A model generated the notes under the pieces. That model made no database searches and was not told where the DNA came from. It saw only the letters and a list, made by a program, of their open reading frames with translations. A stretch of 64,000 bases of DNA from Arthrobacter sp. MAHUQ-56 (GTDB lineage: Bacteria; Actinomycetota; Actinomycetes; Actinomycetales; Micrococcaceae): positions 124,001-188,000 of the forward strand of contig NZ_JAIFZQ010000016.1 in NCBI RefSeq assembly GCF_019710585.1. The letters are read 5' to 3'. Both the position numbers and the translations under genes were made by a program. Below, piece after piece: positions 15,503-25,026 of this stretch (position 1 is the first letter of the stretch; each line of letters opens with the position of its first letter).

Positions 15503-16987
15503 GTGACGCATGAAGCCGACCTGCTGGCCGCCTACCCGGCAGAACTGGATATCCCGGCAGCGCTGGTTGCCGCCACGCTGGCCGCTTCCAACGCGGAGGT
15601 TCCCCGCGTCCTGGTAGTGCTCGACGACGACCCCACCGGCACGCAGTCAGTGGCGGATTTGCCCGTGCTCACCCGCTGGGAAGTGGAAGACTTCGCGTGG
15701 GCTTTTGGCCAGGGCAAGCCCGCCGTGTACGTCCTCACCAACACCCGCAGCCTTGATCCGGCAGAGGCAGCGGCACGCAATGAAGAAGTCGTCCGCAACG
15801 CGCTTGCCGCGGCAGGTTCGCCCGACAAGCTTCGCCTCGGCTTCGTCAGCCGCAGCGATTCCACCCTCCGCGGCCACTACCCCCTGGAACCGGACGTCAT
15901 CGCAGCCACGGTTGCCGAGGCCGGCGGCGGAACAACCGACGGCGTCGTCATCGTTCCGGCCTTCCCGGACGCCGGCCGCGTCACCATCGGCGGTGTCCAC
16001 TACATGCGCGGCACCGGTGACGCCAAGGGCACCCTGGTTCCCGTCTCCGAAACCGAGTTCGCCAAAGATGCCACCTTTGGCTTCAGCACGTCCGTCATGG
16101 CAGAGTACGTTGCCGAAAAGTCGCAGGGCCGGTTCCCCGCAGAGTCCGTGATTGTCCTGGATTTGGACATCATCCGTGCCGGCGCCTCCGCCCAGGATCC
16201 TGCCATCTCCGCGAAGGCCATCGCCGACGCCCTGGAACCAGCCACCGACTCCACCCCGATCGTGGCCGACATCGTCACCGAGAACGACTTCCGTGCCCTC
16301 GCCCTGGGTCTTGAAGAGGCCGAACGCCGCGGCAAGAAGCTCCTCTACCGTGTCGGCCCGCCGTTTGTCCGCGGCCGCATCGGCCAGGACGTCCGCACCG
16401 CGCTGACAGCCGAAGAGGCCTACGCGGGCAACACCCCGTCGGAAGCAGGCGGCCTGATCGTGGTGGGCTCGCACGTGGGACTCACCACCCGCCAGCTCAA
16501 CGTCCTCACCGCCGAACACAGCTCCGCGCGCATCATCGAGATCGACGTCGAGAAGCTCCTCGCCGATGAAACGGAAGCCAAGGCGCACCTGGACCAAACG
16601 GTGGACGCCGTGGTCGAAGCCCTCCGCGCCGGCGACGTCATCGTGCACACCAGCCGCCTCCTCATCAAGACGGACGACCCTGCCGAAAGCCTGCGGATCG
16701 CGCGCACCGTCTCGGCCGCCGTCGTCGACGTGGTGAACCGGACCCTGAAGACCTTCCCGCCCCGGTTCGTCATCGCCAAGGGCGGCATCACCTCCTCCGA
16801 CGTGGCAGCCCACGGCCTGGAAATCCGCCACGCCATTGTCCGCGGCCCCATGCTCCCGGGCATCGTCAGCCTCTGGGAACCGGTGGACGGCCCCGCCAAG
16901 GGCATCCCGTACATCGTCTTCGCCGGCAACGTGGGCGACGACGACTCCCTCGCCCAGGTCACCCGCAAACTCAGCACCGCATTCTGA
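15503..16987 (+). CDS. Four-carbon acid-sugar kinase (DUF1537 family, OtnK/DtnK-like)
   Basis: A 494-residue DUF1537 kinase that phosphorylates four-carbon keto-acid sugars. The N-terminal substrate domain shows VLDDDPTGTQS and the SDSTLRGHYPLE motif. The C-terminal nucleotide domain has VVGSHVGLTTRQ and FVIAKGGITSSDVA. The start is GTG at 15503, because Met codons upstream lie across the operator region. It leads an operon with a dehydrogenase, a GntP permease and a class II aldolase. Family enzymes act on 3-oxo-tetronate, D-threonate or D-erythronate; sequence alone does not fix which. Confidence 0.9.
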   Translation: MTHEADLLAAYPAELDIPAALVAATLAASNAEVPRVLVVLDDDPTGTQSVADLPVLTRWEVEDFAWAFGQGKPAVYVLTNTRSLDPAEAAARNEEVVRNALAAAGSPDKLRLGFVSRSDSTLRGHYPLEPDVIAATVAEAGGGTTDGVVIVPAFPDAGRVTIGGVHYMRGTGDAKGTLVPVSETEFAKDATFGFSTSVMAEYVAEKSQGRFPAESVIVLDLDIIRAGASAQDPAISAKAIADALEPATDSTPIVADIVTENDFRALALGLEEAERRGKKLLYRVGPPFVRGRIGQDVRTALTAEEAYAGNTPSEAGGLIVVGSHVGLTTRQLNVLTAEHSSARIIEIDVEKLLADETEAKAHLDQTVDAVVEALRAGDVIVHTSRLLIKTDDPAESLRIARTVSAAVVDVVNRTLKTFPPRFVIAKGGITSSDVAAHGLEIRHAIVRGPMLPGIVSLWEPVDGPAKGIPYIVFAGNVGDDDSLAQVTRKLSTAF

Positions 16988-17039
16988 CGGCGCGTCGAAC
17001 AAACCCCAATTTCCCGCAAGAATTCAACGGAGAAACACC

Positions 17040-17939
17040 ATGACCAGCAATTACACCGTCACCGTCCTGGGCCTTGGCGCCATGGGCCTGCCCATGGCCA
17101 CCCGCCTGGCTTCGCAGCTGACCGTCCACGGCTTCGACATCGCCGAGCCCCGTCTCAAGCTCGCCGAAGAAGCCGGCATCACCACCTTCACAACAGCCCG
17201 TGAGGCTGCAAAGGGCGCCGACGCCGTGCTCCTGGCCGTCCGCAACGGTGAACAGCTCAACGACGTCCTCTTCGGCGAAAACGGCGTGGCCTCGGTGCTT
17301 GAGCCGGGCGCCGTCGTCATCCTCGGCAGCACCGTGGGCACCGACGCCATCCCCGCTACGGTCGCCAAGCTGGCCGAATACGGCGTGGACCTGGTGGACG
17401 CCCCGCTGTCCGGCGGCCCCAAGCGCGCCGGCGAAGGCGACCTGCTGATCGTCGTCGGCGCTTCCCCCGAAGCCCGCGAAAAGGCAGCGCCGGCCCTGGA
17501 CCTGCTCGCCTCCACCCTCACCGTGGTGGGCGACAACCCCGGCGACGGCCAGGCGCTGAAGACTGTCAACCAGCTCCTGTGCGGCGTCCACATTGCCGCC
17601 GCCGCGGAGGCCCTTGCCCTGGCCGACGCGCTCGGACTGGACCAGGCCAAGACCCTGGCTGCCCTGGAAGCGGGGGCCGCCGGCTCCTTCATGCTGTCCA
17701 ACCGCGGCCCGCGCATCCTCGAGGCGTACAACGAGGACGGCGCCGAGGTCCTGTCCCGCCTGGACATCTTCGTCAAGGACATGGGCATCGTGGGCAAGGC
17801 AACCCGCGCCGCCGGCCTGGCAGCCCCCGTTGCCGCCGCCGCCGAGCAGCTCTACCTGCTGGGCCAGGCCCAGGGCCTCGCCGCCGCCGATGACTCGGCG
17901 GTCATCAAGGTGGTTGCCCCCGCCAAGCGGACCAAGTAA
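17040..17939 (+). CDS. LtnD-like NAD-dependent beta-hydroxyacid dehydrogenase
   Basis: A 299-residue member of the 3-hydroxyisobutyrate dehydrogenase superfamily. GLGAMGLPMA is the dinucleotide-binding motif, DAPLSGGPKRA the substrate loop, and KTVNQLLCGVH contains the catalytic Lys. The C-terminal all-helical half closes the dimer. In four-carbon acid catabolism LtnD oxidises L-threonate at C2 to 2-oxo-tetronate, and the position next to a DUF1537 kinase supports that role. The start at 17040 has GGAGAAACACC upstream. It lies 52 bases after the kinase. Confidence 0.85.
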   Translation: MTSNYTVTVLGLGAMGLPMATRLASQLTVHGFDIAEPRLKLAEEAGITTFTTAREAAKGADAVLLAVRNGEQLNDVLFGENGVASVLEPGAVVILGSTVGTDAIPATVAKLAEYGVDLVDAPLSGGPKRAGEGDLLIVVGASPEAREKAAPALDLLASTLTVVGDNPGDGQALKTVNQLLCGVHIAAAAEALALADALGLDQAKTLAALEAGAAGSFMLSNRGPRILEAYNEDGAEVLSRLDIFVKDMGIVGKATRAAGLAAPVAAAAEQLYLLGQAQGLAAADDSAVIKVVAPAKRTK

Positions 17940-18111
17940 CCCGGCGCACCAAGAAGCCTTTCCCCGTACAAGGTACGACGACGGCGGTCCCCCCTTCGCC
18001 GTCGCCGTACCTCCCAGCGTTGCCGGCGCCGTCCCGCAACGTTTATCCCCGCCGTAAGACCTGCTGCCCGCCTTCCCCCAGGCCGGCACGTCAAAGGAGA
18101 CACCTCCCCTT

Positions 18112-19578
18112 ATGAACCACCTGATTAACCCGCTGATAGTGCGGGCGGCCGATGCCCCGGCCATCAAGCCCGCCGTTGAGCTGGGCACCCCGCTGCTGCT
18201 CACCATCGCAGCCGTTGGCATCGCCATCCTGCTGGTGATGATCATCCGCTTCAAGATCCAGGCCTTCGTGGCCCTGCTCACCGTCAGCATCCTGGTGGCC
18301 ATGGCTGCCACCATCCCGCTGCAGGACATCTTCACCGTGGTGTCCAGCGGGGTGGGCAGCACCATGGGCAAGGTGGCCATCCTGATCGCGCTCGGTGCCG
18401 TGCTGGGCCGGATGATCGAGGTCTCCGGCGGCGTCCAGTCCCTCGCGGACCACTTCACCCGCAAGCTCGGTGCACGCCGCGTGGCTGTGGCGCTGACCGC
18501 CGTCGGCTTCCTCGTGGCTATCCCCGTCTTCTTCGAGGTGGGCATCATCGTGCTGGTGCCTATCGTCTATGCCTTCGCCAAGATCGCCAAGGTGCACCCG
18601 GTCAAGTTCGGCCTGCCCATGGCCGGCATCATGCTCGCCATCCACGTGGCGGTCCCGCCGCACCCCGGAATCGTGGCCGGCGCCGGCGTGCTGGGCGCGG
18701 ATATCGGGCTGATCGCCCTGATCTCGCTGCTGATCTGCGTGCCGCTGGGCTTCCTGTCCTACTGGGTGGCGTCCATCATGAACCGCAAGGACTACGAACT
18801 GCTGCCGGCAGTGAAGGTTCAGGTTGAGGAGTTCGGGTCCAAATCCCTGGTCAAAGTGGGCCACGACGGCCCCGGTGCCGCCGCCGTGGCACCCCCTCGC
18901 CCGGGACTGATCATCTTCCTGATTGCCGCTCCGATCGTCCAGATCCTCCTGGGTACCGTTGGCACCCTCATCCTCCCCAAGTCCCACCCGCTGTATGGGC
19001 TGGCAGCCTTTATCGGCAACCCGTTCCTCGCGCTCCTTGTGGCCGTGGCGCTGTCCTTCTTCCTGCTGGCCGTCCGCCGCGGCTGGTCGTTCAAGGAAAC
19101 CGGTGAAATCTTCGAGGGCTCGCTGCCGCCCATCGCCTCCATCCTGATGGTGGTCGCGGCCGGCGGCGTGTTCGGCAATGTCCTCCAGGTCTCCGGCATC
19201 GGCTCCGCGCTCTCCAAGACCCTGGACACCCTCGGCGTCCCACTGCTTCTGCTCGGCTTCATCATTTCGCTGGCCCTGCGCGCCGCACAGGGTTCGGCCA
19301 CCGTTGCCATCGTGACCACCACCGGACTGCTGTCCGCAGCGGTCAGCGGCGGCGGCTACAGCCCGGCGCAGATCGCAGTGATCGTGATCGCCATCGGCTT
19401 CGGTGCCCTGGGCCTCTCGCATGTCACGGATGCCGGCTTCTGGGTGGTGGTCCGCTACTACGGCCTCACGGTCTCGGACGGCCTGAAGACCTGGACCGTC
19501 CTCACCACCATCCTGGGCCTGGCCGGTTTCGTCCTGACCTTCCTGGTCTGGATCCTGGTGGGAGGCCTGGGCGTCTGA
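18112..19578 (+). CDS. GntP-family gluconate/acid-sugar permease
   Basis: A 488-residue integral membrane symporter of the GntP family, which imports gluconate and related acid sugars with protons. About 12 to 14 hydrophobic segments are visible. The family element GVGSTMGKVAILIALGAVLG lies early, and AIHVAVPPHPGIVAGAGVLG is the conserved loop with His and Pro. The C-terminal GFGALGLSHVTDAGFW motif is characteristic. The first residues are not a cleaved signal. Its TGA overlaps the ATG of the aldolase by one base, so uptake and catabolism are translated together. Confidence 0.93.
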   Translation: MNHLINPLIVRAADAPAIKPAVELGTPLLLTIAAVGIAILLVMIIRFKIQAFVALLTVSILVAMAATIPLQDIFTVVSSGVGSTMGKVAILIALGAVLGRMIEVSGGVQSLADHFTRKLGARRVAVALTAVGFLVAIPVFFEVGIIVLVPIVYAFAKIAKVHPVKFGLPMAGIMLAIHVAVPPHPGIVAGAGVLGADIGLIALISLLICVPLGFLSYWVASIMNRKDYELLPAVKVQVEEFGSKSLVKVGHDGPGAAAVAPPRPGLIIFLIAAPIVQILLGTVGTLILPKSHPLYGLAAFIGNPFLALLVAVALSFFLLAVRRGWSFKETGEIFEGSLPPIASILMVVAAGGVFGNVLQVSGIGSALSKTLDTLGVPLLLLGFIISLALRAAQGSATVAIVTTTGLLSAAVSGGGYSPAQIAVIVIAIGFGALGLSHVTDAGFWVVVRYYGLTVSDGLKTWTVLTTILGLAGFVLTFLVWILVGGLGV

Positions 19579-20441
19579 TGCGAACCCGACTCGACCACCT
19601 GGTGACGTCCGCACTCCAGCAGGGTTCCGCCGTTCCGGCCTTCACCTGCTACGACTTCACCACCGCGCTGGCCGTGGTGGCAGCCGCAGAAGAGTCCGGG
19701 CGGGGCGCCATTCTGCTCGTGGCACCCAGGACCGCCGCCACGGCGAATGGCCTGCGCCTCATTGCGGCCCTCCGCGGCCTGGCCGACGCCGCTGCGGTTC
19801 CGGTCGCGGTGCAGCTTGACCACGCAAGCGACCTGAAAGTGATGGCCGACGCCGTCGCGGCAGGGGCGGATTCCGTCCTCGCCGACGGATCGTCCCTTAC
19901 CTACGAGGACAACATCGCACTGGTCCGGGCCGCACGCGCCCTGCTGGGCCCCGACGTCGTGCTCGAAGCTGAACTCGGCGGCCTGGCCGGCGACGAGGAC
20001 CGCGCCTTCTCCGCCGATCAGCCGGCGGACCAGTCCGGGGCGGACGTGGCCGGCTTGACCGATTCCGCGCAGGTGGAGGACTTCGTCTCCCGCACCGGAG
20101 CGGAGCTGCTGGCCGTCGCCGTCGGCAATGTCCACGGCAAGTACAAGGGCGAGCCGCGGCTCCGCTGGGACGTGCTGCAGGACATCGCGGTGCGGACCCA
20201 CATCCCATTGGTGCTGCACGGCGCCTCGGGAATCCCCGCCGAAGAACTGGTCAAGGCCGCCGCCATGAACGTGGGCAAGGTCAACTTCAACACCGAACTG
20301 CGGACCGGCGTGCTCGCTACACTGCAGGACCAGCTCGCCGCCCACCGCGCGGACGGCGAGAACCTCCAGGGCCTGTTGGGCCAGTGGAACAACAGCGCGC
20401 GGGACTTCGCCACCACCACGCTGGCCACGCTGGCACGGTAG
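19578..20441 (+). CDS. Class II (FBA/KbaY-type) aldolase
   Basis: A 287-residue zinc-dependent aldolase fold. The metal and catalytic motifs are intact: AVQLDHASD, the SVLADGSSL turn, LEAELGGLAG, VGNVHGKYKG and LVLHGASGIP, giving the expected His and Glu ligands. It ends the acid-sugar operon. FBA-type enzymes form a dihydroxyacetone-phosphate enediolate. Decarboxylating 3-oxo-tetronate 4-phosphate would give the same intermediate, so this protein may replace the usual OtnC-type decarboxylase. That is inference. Tagatose or fructose bisphosphate cleavage is the alternative. Confidence 0.85.
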   Translation: MRTRLDHLVTSALQQGSAVPAFTCYDFTTALAVVAAAEESGRGAILLVAPRTAATANGLRLIAALRGLADAAAVPVAVQLDHASDLKVMADAVAAGADSVLADGSSLTYEDNIALVRAARALLGPDVVLEAELGGLAGDEDRAFSADQPADQSGADVAGLTDSAQVEDFVSRTGAELLAVAVGNVHGKYKGEPRLRWDVLQDIAVRTHIPLVLHGASGIPAEELVKAAAMNVGKVNFNTELRTGVLATLQDQLAAHRADGENLQGLLGQWNNSARDFATTTLATLAR

Positions 20442-20487
20442 CTGCAAGGCCCGCGAAGCCGCCAGGCAGGGAGGCTAGGATCGAGCA

Positions 20488-20892
20488 ATGATCCTGGCCT
20501 CCCTTCTTTTTGCCTTCCTGGCCGCCGCACTCCACGTGTACATCTTCAGCATGGAGTCCGTGACCTGGACCAGGCCTGCCACGTGGAAGCGCTTCGGCGT
20601 GGCCTCGCAGGCGGACGCGGACACCACCGCTCCCATGGCCTACAACCAGGGCTTCTACAACTTGTTCCTCGCCATCGGGGCGTTTACCGGGATCGGCCTG
20701 GTGGCCTTTGGCGGGCAGGGATCAGGGCAGGCGGTGGCCGGCTGGACCCTGGTCTTCAGCAGCTGCGGATCCATGCTCCTGGCCGCCGCCGTCCTGGCTG
20801 TCACCGGACGGAAGTACCTCCGCGCCGCTGCAACCCAGGGCACCCTGCCATTGCTCGCCGTCGTGCTGGGGCTGGCCGCTGTGCTGTCCTGA
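20488..20892 (+). CDS. DUF1304 family membrane protein
   Basis: A 134-residue protein with four predicted membrane helices. The family pattern is clear: HVYIFSMESVTW near the start and a YNQGFYNLFLAIG motif in the centre. Function is unknown. It begins 46 bases after the aldolase, with an AGGCTAGG purine-rich stretch upstream, and could be read from the acid-sugar transcript or alone. Confidence 0.88.
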   Translation: MILASLLFAFLAAALHVYIFSMESVTWTRPATWKRFGVASQADADTTAPMAYNQGFYNLFLAIGAFTGIGLVAFGGQGSGQAVAGWTLVFSSCGSMLLAAAVLAVTGRKYLRAAATQGTLPLLAVVLGLAAVLS

Positions 20893-20977
20893 CGGTCGGG
20901 GCGAAAGACCGTAGACAGCGCCGGTGGTGGGGGCACAATAGTGCTGTGGGCAGCAGCAGGTCTCAGTAGGTCCCACC

Positions 20978-22315
20978 GTGGGCGGCGCCAGCAAGCGGGG
21001 GACACCGAGGGGGCCGGACCCGGCAAACGGCCGTGATCCGGCCATCGACCTTGTCCGCTTCGCCTGCCTGGCGCTGGTGGTGGTGGGACACTCCATGATG
21101 GTCAGCCCGGTACTGCACCCGGACGGCACGGTGACCACGGAGAACACGCTCGCCGTGCAGGACTGGTTTGTTCCCGTCATTTGGATCTTCATGGTGATGC
21201 CCCTGTTTTTCGTCACAGGAGGCATGACCGGCCTGCAGTCCTGGCGGCGGCTCAAGGGAAGCGGGGGCACTGCGGCGCAGTTCATCCGTGCCAGGCTGCT
21301 GCGCCTGCTCCTGCCCGCCACCGCGTTGCTCGCCGTGATGGTCGTGGGTTTGGGGGCGGCCGCAGTGCTGGGCGTGGACCGCCAGGCAGTCCAGCTGATG
21401 GCCGCCGGCGCCGCGATGCCCCTGTGGTTCCTGGCGGCCTACCTCGCGGCGCAGCTGAACATTCCGGTCCTGGCCGCCCTCCACGCCCGGGCGCCATGGC
21501 TGGCCCTCGGCCTGCTTACCGCTCTGGTGGTGGCTGTGGACTGCCTGCGCGGCGCGCTGCCGGCCCTTTCCTATGCCAACCTGGTTTTCGTCTGGTGCGC
21601 CGTGCAGCAGCTTGGGTTCCTGGCCGCCGACGGCCACTTTGCCAGGCTTTCCCGTTCCGGCCTGGCAGGCATGGCTGTTGCCGCGAATCTCGTGCTGGGC
21701 CTTGTTACCGGCCTCGGGCTGTACACGGGAAACATGCTGGTGAACCTCAACCCGCCCAATCTCACCCTGTTCCTGCTGGGCGTGGCCCAGTTGGCGGCCA
21801 TGGAGCTGGCGCGGCCGGCGCTGGGCCCGCTGGCGGCGGTCGGCTGGGTGCGCCGGCTGCTGGGACTGGTGGGCGGCCGCTCGCTGACCGTCTATCTCTG
21901 GCATCTTCCGCTGCTGGTGGGGATGTCCGGACTGCTGCTGCTCACCCCGGTTTACAAGCCAGCCGCCGGAACGCCTGAGTGGTGGTGGTCACGGCCTGTA
22001 GTGGTCCTGGCGCTGGTCCTCCTGCTGCTGCCGGTAGCGGTTGCGTTCGGGCGCCTGGAGGAACGCCCGACGGCGCCGCAGACCTACCGCTGCCGGCCCG
22101 CCTCGGCGGGGGCCGCCGTCGTCGTGGTCTTCCTTCCGGTGGCGGACGCCGCACTCAGCGGACTTTCGCTGGGACTGCTGGCCGCCGGCGCGCTGTGCTT
22201 CACCGTGGCGATCCTGCTCCTCGGTGGCTTGCCGGTCCGCCGGCGGCGCCGCATACCGAAGCCTGTGGCAGGACGGGGGCGCGGCGGCGGGGGCATTGCC
22301 AGCGGAGTGAAGTAG
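20978..22315 (+). CDS. Acyltransferase family 3 membrane protein
   Basis: A 445-residue integral membrane acyltransferase. The N-terminal RFACLALVVVGHSMM carries the conserved Arg and His of the family. About ten hydrophobic segments follow, with a mid-protein FVTGGMTGLQSWRR loop. Family members transfer acyl groups, often acetyl, to sugars or glycolipids at the cell envelope; the acceptor here is unknown. The start is a GTG at 20978. The first 20 residues are basic and Gly/Pro-rich, so a later start is possible. Confidence 0.8.
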   Translation: MGGASKRGTPRGPDPANGRDPAIDLVRFACLALVVVGHSMMVSPVLHPDGTVTTENTLAVQDWFVPVIWIFMVMPLFFVTGGMTGLQSWRRLKGSGGTAAQFIRARLLRLLLPATALLAVMVVGLGAAAVLGVDRQAVQLMAAGAAMPLWFLAAYLAAQLNIPVLAALHARAPWLALGLLTALVVAVDCLRGALPALSYANLVFVWCAVQQLGFLAADGHFARLSRSGLAGMAVAANLVLGLVTGLGLYTGNMLVNLNPPNLTLFLLGVAQLAAMELARPALGPLAAVGWVRRLLGLVGGRSLTVYLWHLPLLVGMSGLLLLTPVYKPAAGTPEWWWSRPVVVLALVLLLLPVAVAFGRLEERPTAPQTYRCRPASAGAAVVVVFLPVADAALSGLSLGLLAAGALCFTVAILLLGGLPVRRRRRIPKPVAGRGRGGGGIASGVK

Positions 22316-22330
22316 TGCCAGTGTCAGACC

Positions 22331-22660
22331 ATGACCGAGAACACCATGTCCACAGAGGATGAGTTCACCGCCAACGTTTCCCTGCGGCGCAACGACGCGC
22401 ATCACCGCTATGAGCTGCTGGTGGACGGCAAGCTCGCCGTCCAGGCCTTCTTCCGTGACCTTCCGGGGCATATCGACTTCACGCACACCGAAACCGGCAA
22501 GGACTTCGAGGGCCGCGGCCTGGCCAGGGTGCTGGCGCACTTCGCCCTGGACGACGTCGTGGCCACCGGTAAACGCATCATCCCGCACTGCCCGTTCATG
22601 TCCAGCTACCTGCGCAAGCACGAGGGCTACGAACAGTTCGTCGACTGGCCGGAGCGCTAG
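22331..22660 (+). CDS. GNAT family N-acetyltransferase (YjdJ-like, short)
   Basis: A 109-residue minimal GNAT protein. HIDFTHTETGKDFEGRGLA gives the acetyl-CoA pyrophosphate loop (Gly-Arg-Gly), and IIPHCPFMSSYLRKHEGY is the C-terminal conserved segment. This short form lacks the usual N-terminal helices and matches the YjdJ-type group of unknown substrate. The start is either 22331 or the ATG at 22346. It follows the acyltransferase by 15 bases on the same strand. Confidence 0.85.
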   Translation: MTENTMSTEDEFTANVSLRRNDAHHRYELLVDGKLAVQAFFRDLPGHIDFTHTETGKDFEGRGLARVLAHFALDDVVATGKRIIPHCPFMSSYLRKHEGYEQFVDWPER

Positions 22661-22703
22661 CCGGGCCGGCGCCAACCGGATTGTCCGCAGCCGGCGTGCC
22701 TCG

Positions 22704-23039
22704 TCAGCTGGCCAGGGCTGCCGGTTCGGGCAGGGACAACCCGGTGCCGGGGTCATCGAGCGTGAAGCCGCACGCGCAGCGGTAGGTGACCACGCTTTCG
22801 GGCGCTGATCCGGCATGCAGTGCCACCACCGAGGTGCCGTCGACGTAGACAGGCTGGCGGACCGGCAGTTCCCCGTAGTCCACGCGCTCCATTGGCATGC
22901 GGCAATGCATCCGCGAGTTCATGGTGACCAGAAGCCCTGCGTCCACGGGTACGGTGGCGGTCAAAAGGCGCTCAGCCGCATCGGTGCGCTCCCCAGGCGC
23001 GGTCAGCTGATGTTCGGTTGCGGTGGTAATCATGGTCAT
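22704..23039 (-). CDS. Hypothetical protein with paired cysteines
   Basis: A 111-residue soluble protein that I do not recognise. It carries MHCRMPMERVDYGELP in the middle and YRCACGFTLDDPG near the C-terminus, so three cysteines and nearby His could bind a metal. It is convergent with the GNAT gene. A perfect AAGCATGCTT palindrome lies 82 bases upstream of its start, as it does in front of two other genes in the window, suggesting shared control. Confidence 0.55.
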   Translation of the reverse strand: MTMITTATEHQLTAPGERTDAAERLLTATVPVDAGLLVTMNSRMHCRMPMERVDYGELPVRQPVYVDGTSVVALHAGSAPESVVTYRCACGFTLDDPGTGLSLPEPAALAS

Positions 23040-23120
23040 CCTTGGGCTTCTTTCACGGAGCCACCCTCGTCGGCAGCCCCGCCGCGAACTGCTTGCGGAG
23101 GTTCATTTGCCCCATAAGCA

Positions 23121-23130
23121 AAGCATGCTT
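23121..23130. promoter_or_regulatory. AAGCATGCTT palindrome
   Basis: A perfect 10-bp palindrome, extended to CAAAGCATGCTTAC, upstream of the minus-strand 111-residue gene. It matches the cores at 5164 and 61704. Confidence 0.45.
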
Positions 23131-23332
23131 ACTAATCACTTCGCAAATCGAATGTGATGCAGCGCACCCCCTTGGGGTGCTGCCCTGGGCTGCCACCACC
23201 CCTCCGGGCTGCCGCTCGGACGGGCCATGCCGGGCTTGGCCGCGTCCCGCCCCCATTGGCTTGGTCGGCGTTTCCCCAGCTCAGACTGATGGCCGTTCGA
23301 TCATTGCACGTAAAGAAATACATCACAAAAGT

Positions 23333-23368
23333 TTGACTAAAAGGGTTACCTAAGTAAGGCTTGCCTTG
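23333..23368 (+). promoter_or_regulatory. DtxR/IdeR iron box and promoter of the des operon
   Basis: CTAAGTAAGGCTTGCCTTG (23350-23368) matches 12 of 19 positions of the DtxR/IdeR consensus TTAGGTTAGSCTAACCTAA. A possible -35 (TTGACT, 23333-23338) and -10 (TAAGGC, 23355-23360) are spaced by 16 bases, so the box would cover the -10. Iron-loaded repressor should shut off the siderophore genes that start at 23398. Confidence 0.7.
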
Positions 23369-23397
23369 CCTTACGAACGTCAACAGAAGGAAACCCT

Positions 23398-25026
23398 GTG
23401 CCGCTGCTGCCCCGACTCGACGCCCCACCCGTTGACGACCCGCTTTCCCCGCATGGGTCCTTCCCGATGAACCCGCCGGACGCAGGCGGCAGGCAGGAGC
23501 AGGACTTTGGTTCGCGGCTCGAGCTGGCGCTCGGGGCAACCAACCACCTCTTCAACGCCAGGAACTCCGCCCGGTACGTGGCCCAGGTCCTGCAGGGTGT
23601 CAATGCCGTCGCCACCAAAGTGGAGCGGACCACCCGCCCGTTCACCGGCGTCGAACCTGCCGTCCTGGCGGCGCGCGTGGGCGCTGTTGACCTGGACATG
23701 CCGCTGCCGGATACGGCCGCGGCACTGCAGGAACTCGACGACGTCTACCTGCGCGACGCCGTCTATTTCCATGACGCCAAATACGCCGCCCACCTCAACT
23801 GCCCCGTGGTGATCCCCGCCCTCGTGGGTGAGGCGGTCCTCTCCGCAGTCAACTCCTCCCTCGATACCTGGGACCAGAGCGCCGGCGCCACCATGATCGA
23901 GCGGCGCCTCATCGACTGGACCGCACAGCGGCTGCACCTGGGCAGCAACGCCGACGGTATTTTCACCTCCGGCGGCAGCCAGTCCAACCTGCAGGCGCTG
24001 CTGATCGCCCGCAACCACGCGGTGGCAGGCCTGCGCCGCGATCCCGCCCGCAGCAGCCTCCGTCTCCCGGCCCTGCTGGACACGTTGCGCATCTTCACCT
24101 CCGCGGACAGCCACTTCAGCATCCGGAAGTCGGCATCGATGCTGGGCCTGGGCTACGACGCCGTCGTCAGCGTCCCCTGCACGCCGGACCATCGGATGGA
24201 CCCGGCCGCGCTGGCCCGGGCCATGGCGGAAGCGCGCGACGCCGGGCTGGTGCCCATGGCGGTCGTGGCCACCGCCGGGACTACGGACTTTGGCGCGGTG
24301 GACCCGCTCGCAGGGCTCGCCACCCTTGCCCGCGCCCACGGTGCCTGGTTCCACATCGACGCCGCATACGGCGGCGGCCTGATGGCCTCCGGGCGATACC
24401 GCCACCTCCTGGACGGGACGGGCCTCGCGGACTCGGTCACCGTCGACTTCCACAAGACCTTCTTCCAGCCCGTCAGCTCCAGCGCCCTGCTGGTCGCTGA
24501 CCGCAGCATGCTGCGGCACGTCACCTATTACGCGGACTACCTGAACCCCGAGAGTGCGGCGCTCGCCGAGATCCCCAACCAGGTGGACAAGAGTATCCAG
24601 ACCACCCGCCGCTTTGATGCCCTGAAGCTCTGGCTCACCCTGCGGATCATGGGGGCGGATGCCATCGGCGCGCTGTTCGATGAAGCCATCGACCTCGCCG
24701 GGCGCGTCGGTTCGCTCCTTGAAGCCGACGATGACTTCGAACTCGCGGCGCCGCCGCAGCTCAGCACCCTGGTGTTCCGCTACCGCCCGCGCCTCGGGAA
24801 CGGCGAGCGGCTCGCCGAGGAGGCCGCCGACACGCTCAACCCCGCCATCCGCTCCGCTGTTTTCGCCTCCGGCCAAGCGGTGGTGGCCGGCACCACGGTG
24901 GGCGGACGGCACTATTTGAAGTTCACCCTCCTCAATGCAGAGGCCACCCTCCAAGACATCTCCGGGATCATCGGCCTGCTGCGCCGCACCGGCGCCGGCC
25001 TCCTCGAAGGCGGGGCAGCCGCATGA
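23398..25026 (+). CDS. desA: Lysine decarboxylase DesA, siderophore biosynthesis
   Basis: A 542-residue group II PLP-dependent decarboxylase. It should convert L-lysine to cadaverine, the first step to desferrioxamine-type siderophores. The cofactor region reads [11 protein letters not shown] (Asp pairing with the pyridine N) and [15 protein letters not shown], whose Lys forms the Schiff base. [10 protein letters not shown] is the phosphate site. It starts with GTG behind AGAAGGAAA. An iron box lies 30 bases upstream, and the stop overlaps the desB start as ATGA. Tyrosine or diaminobutyrate decarboxylases are related, but the operon makes lysine the likely substrate. Confidence 0.93.
   Translation: MPLLPRLDAPPVDDPLSPHGSFPMNPPDAGGRQEQDFGSRLELALGATNHLFNARNSARYVAQVLQGVNAVATKVERTTRPFTGVEPAVLAARVGAVDLDMPLPDTAAALQELDDVYLRDAVYFHDAKYAAHLNCPVVIPALVGEAVLSAVNSSLDTWDQSAGATMIERRLIDWTAQRLHLGSNADGIFTSGGSQSNLQALLIARNHAVAGLRRDPARSSLRLPALLDTLRIFTSADSHFSIRKSASMLGLGYDAVVSVPCTPDHRMDPAALARAMAEARDAGLVPMAVVATAGTTDFGAVDPLAGLATLARAHGAWFHIDAAYGGGLMASGRYRHLLDGTGLADSVTVDFHKTFFQPVSSSALLVADRSMLRHVTYYADYLNPESAALAEIPNQVDKSIQTTRRFDALKLWLTLRIMGADAIGALFDEAIDLAGRVGSLLEADDDFELAAPPQLSTLVFRYRPRLGNGERLAEEAADTLNPAIRSAVFASGQAVVAGTTVGGRHYLKFTLLNAEATLQDISGIIGLLRRTGAGLLEGGAAA

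Noticed and set aside
18091-19614. A 507-residue open frame on the minus strand
   Set aside because: Antisense of the GntP permease; rich in His, Gln and Asp in the way typical of shadow frames in GC-rich membrane genes.
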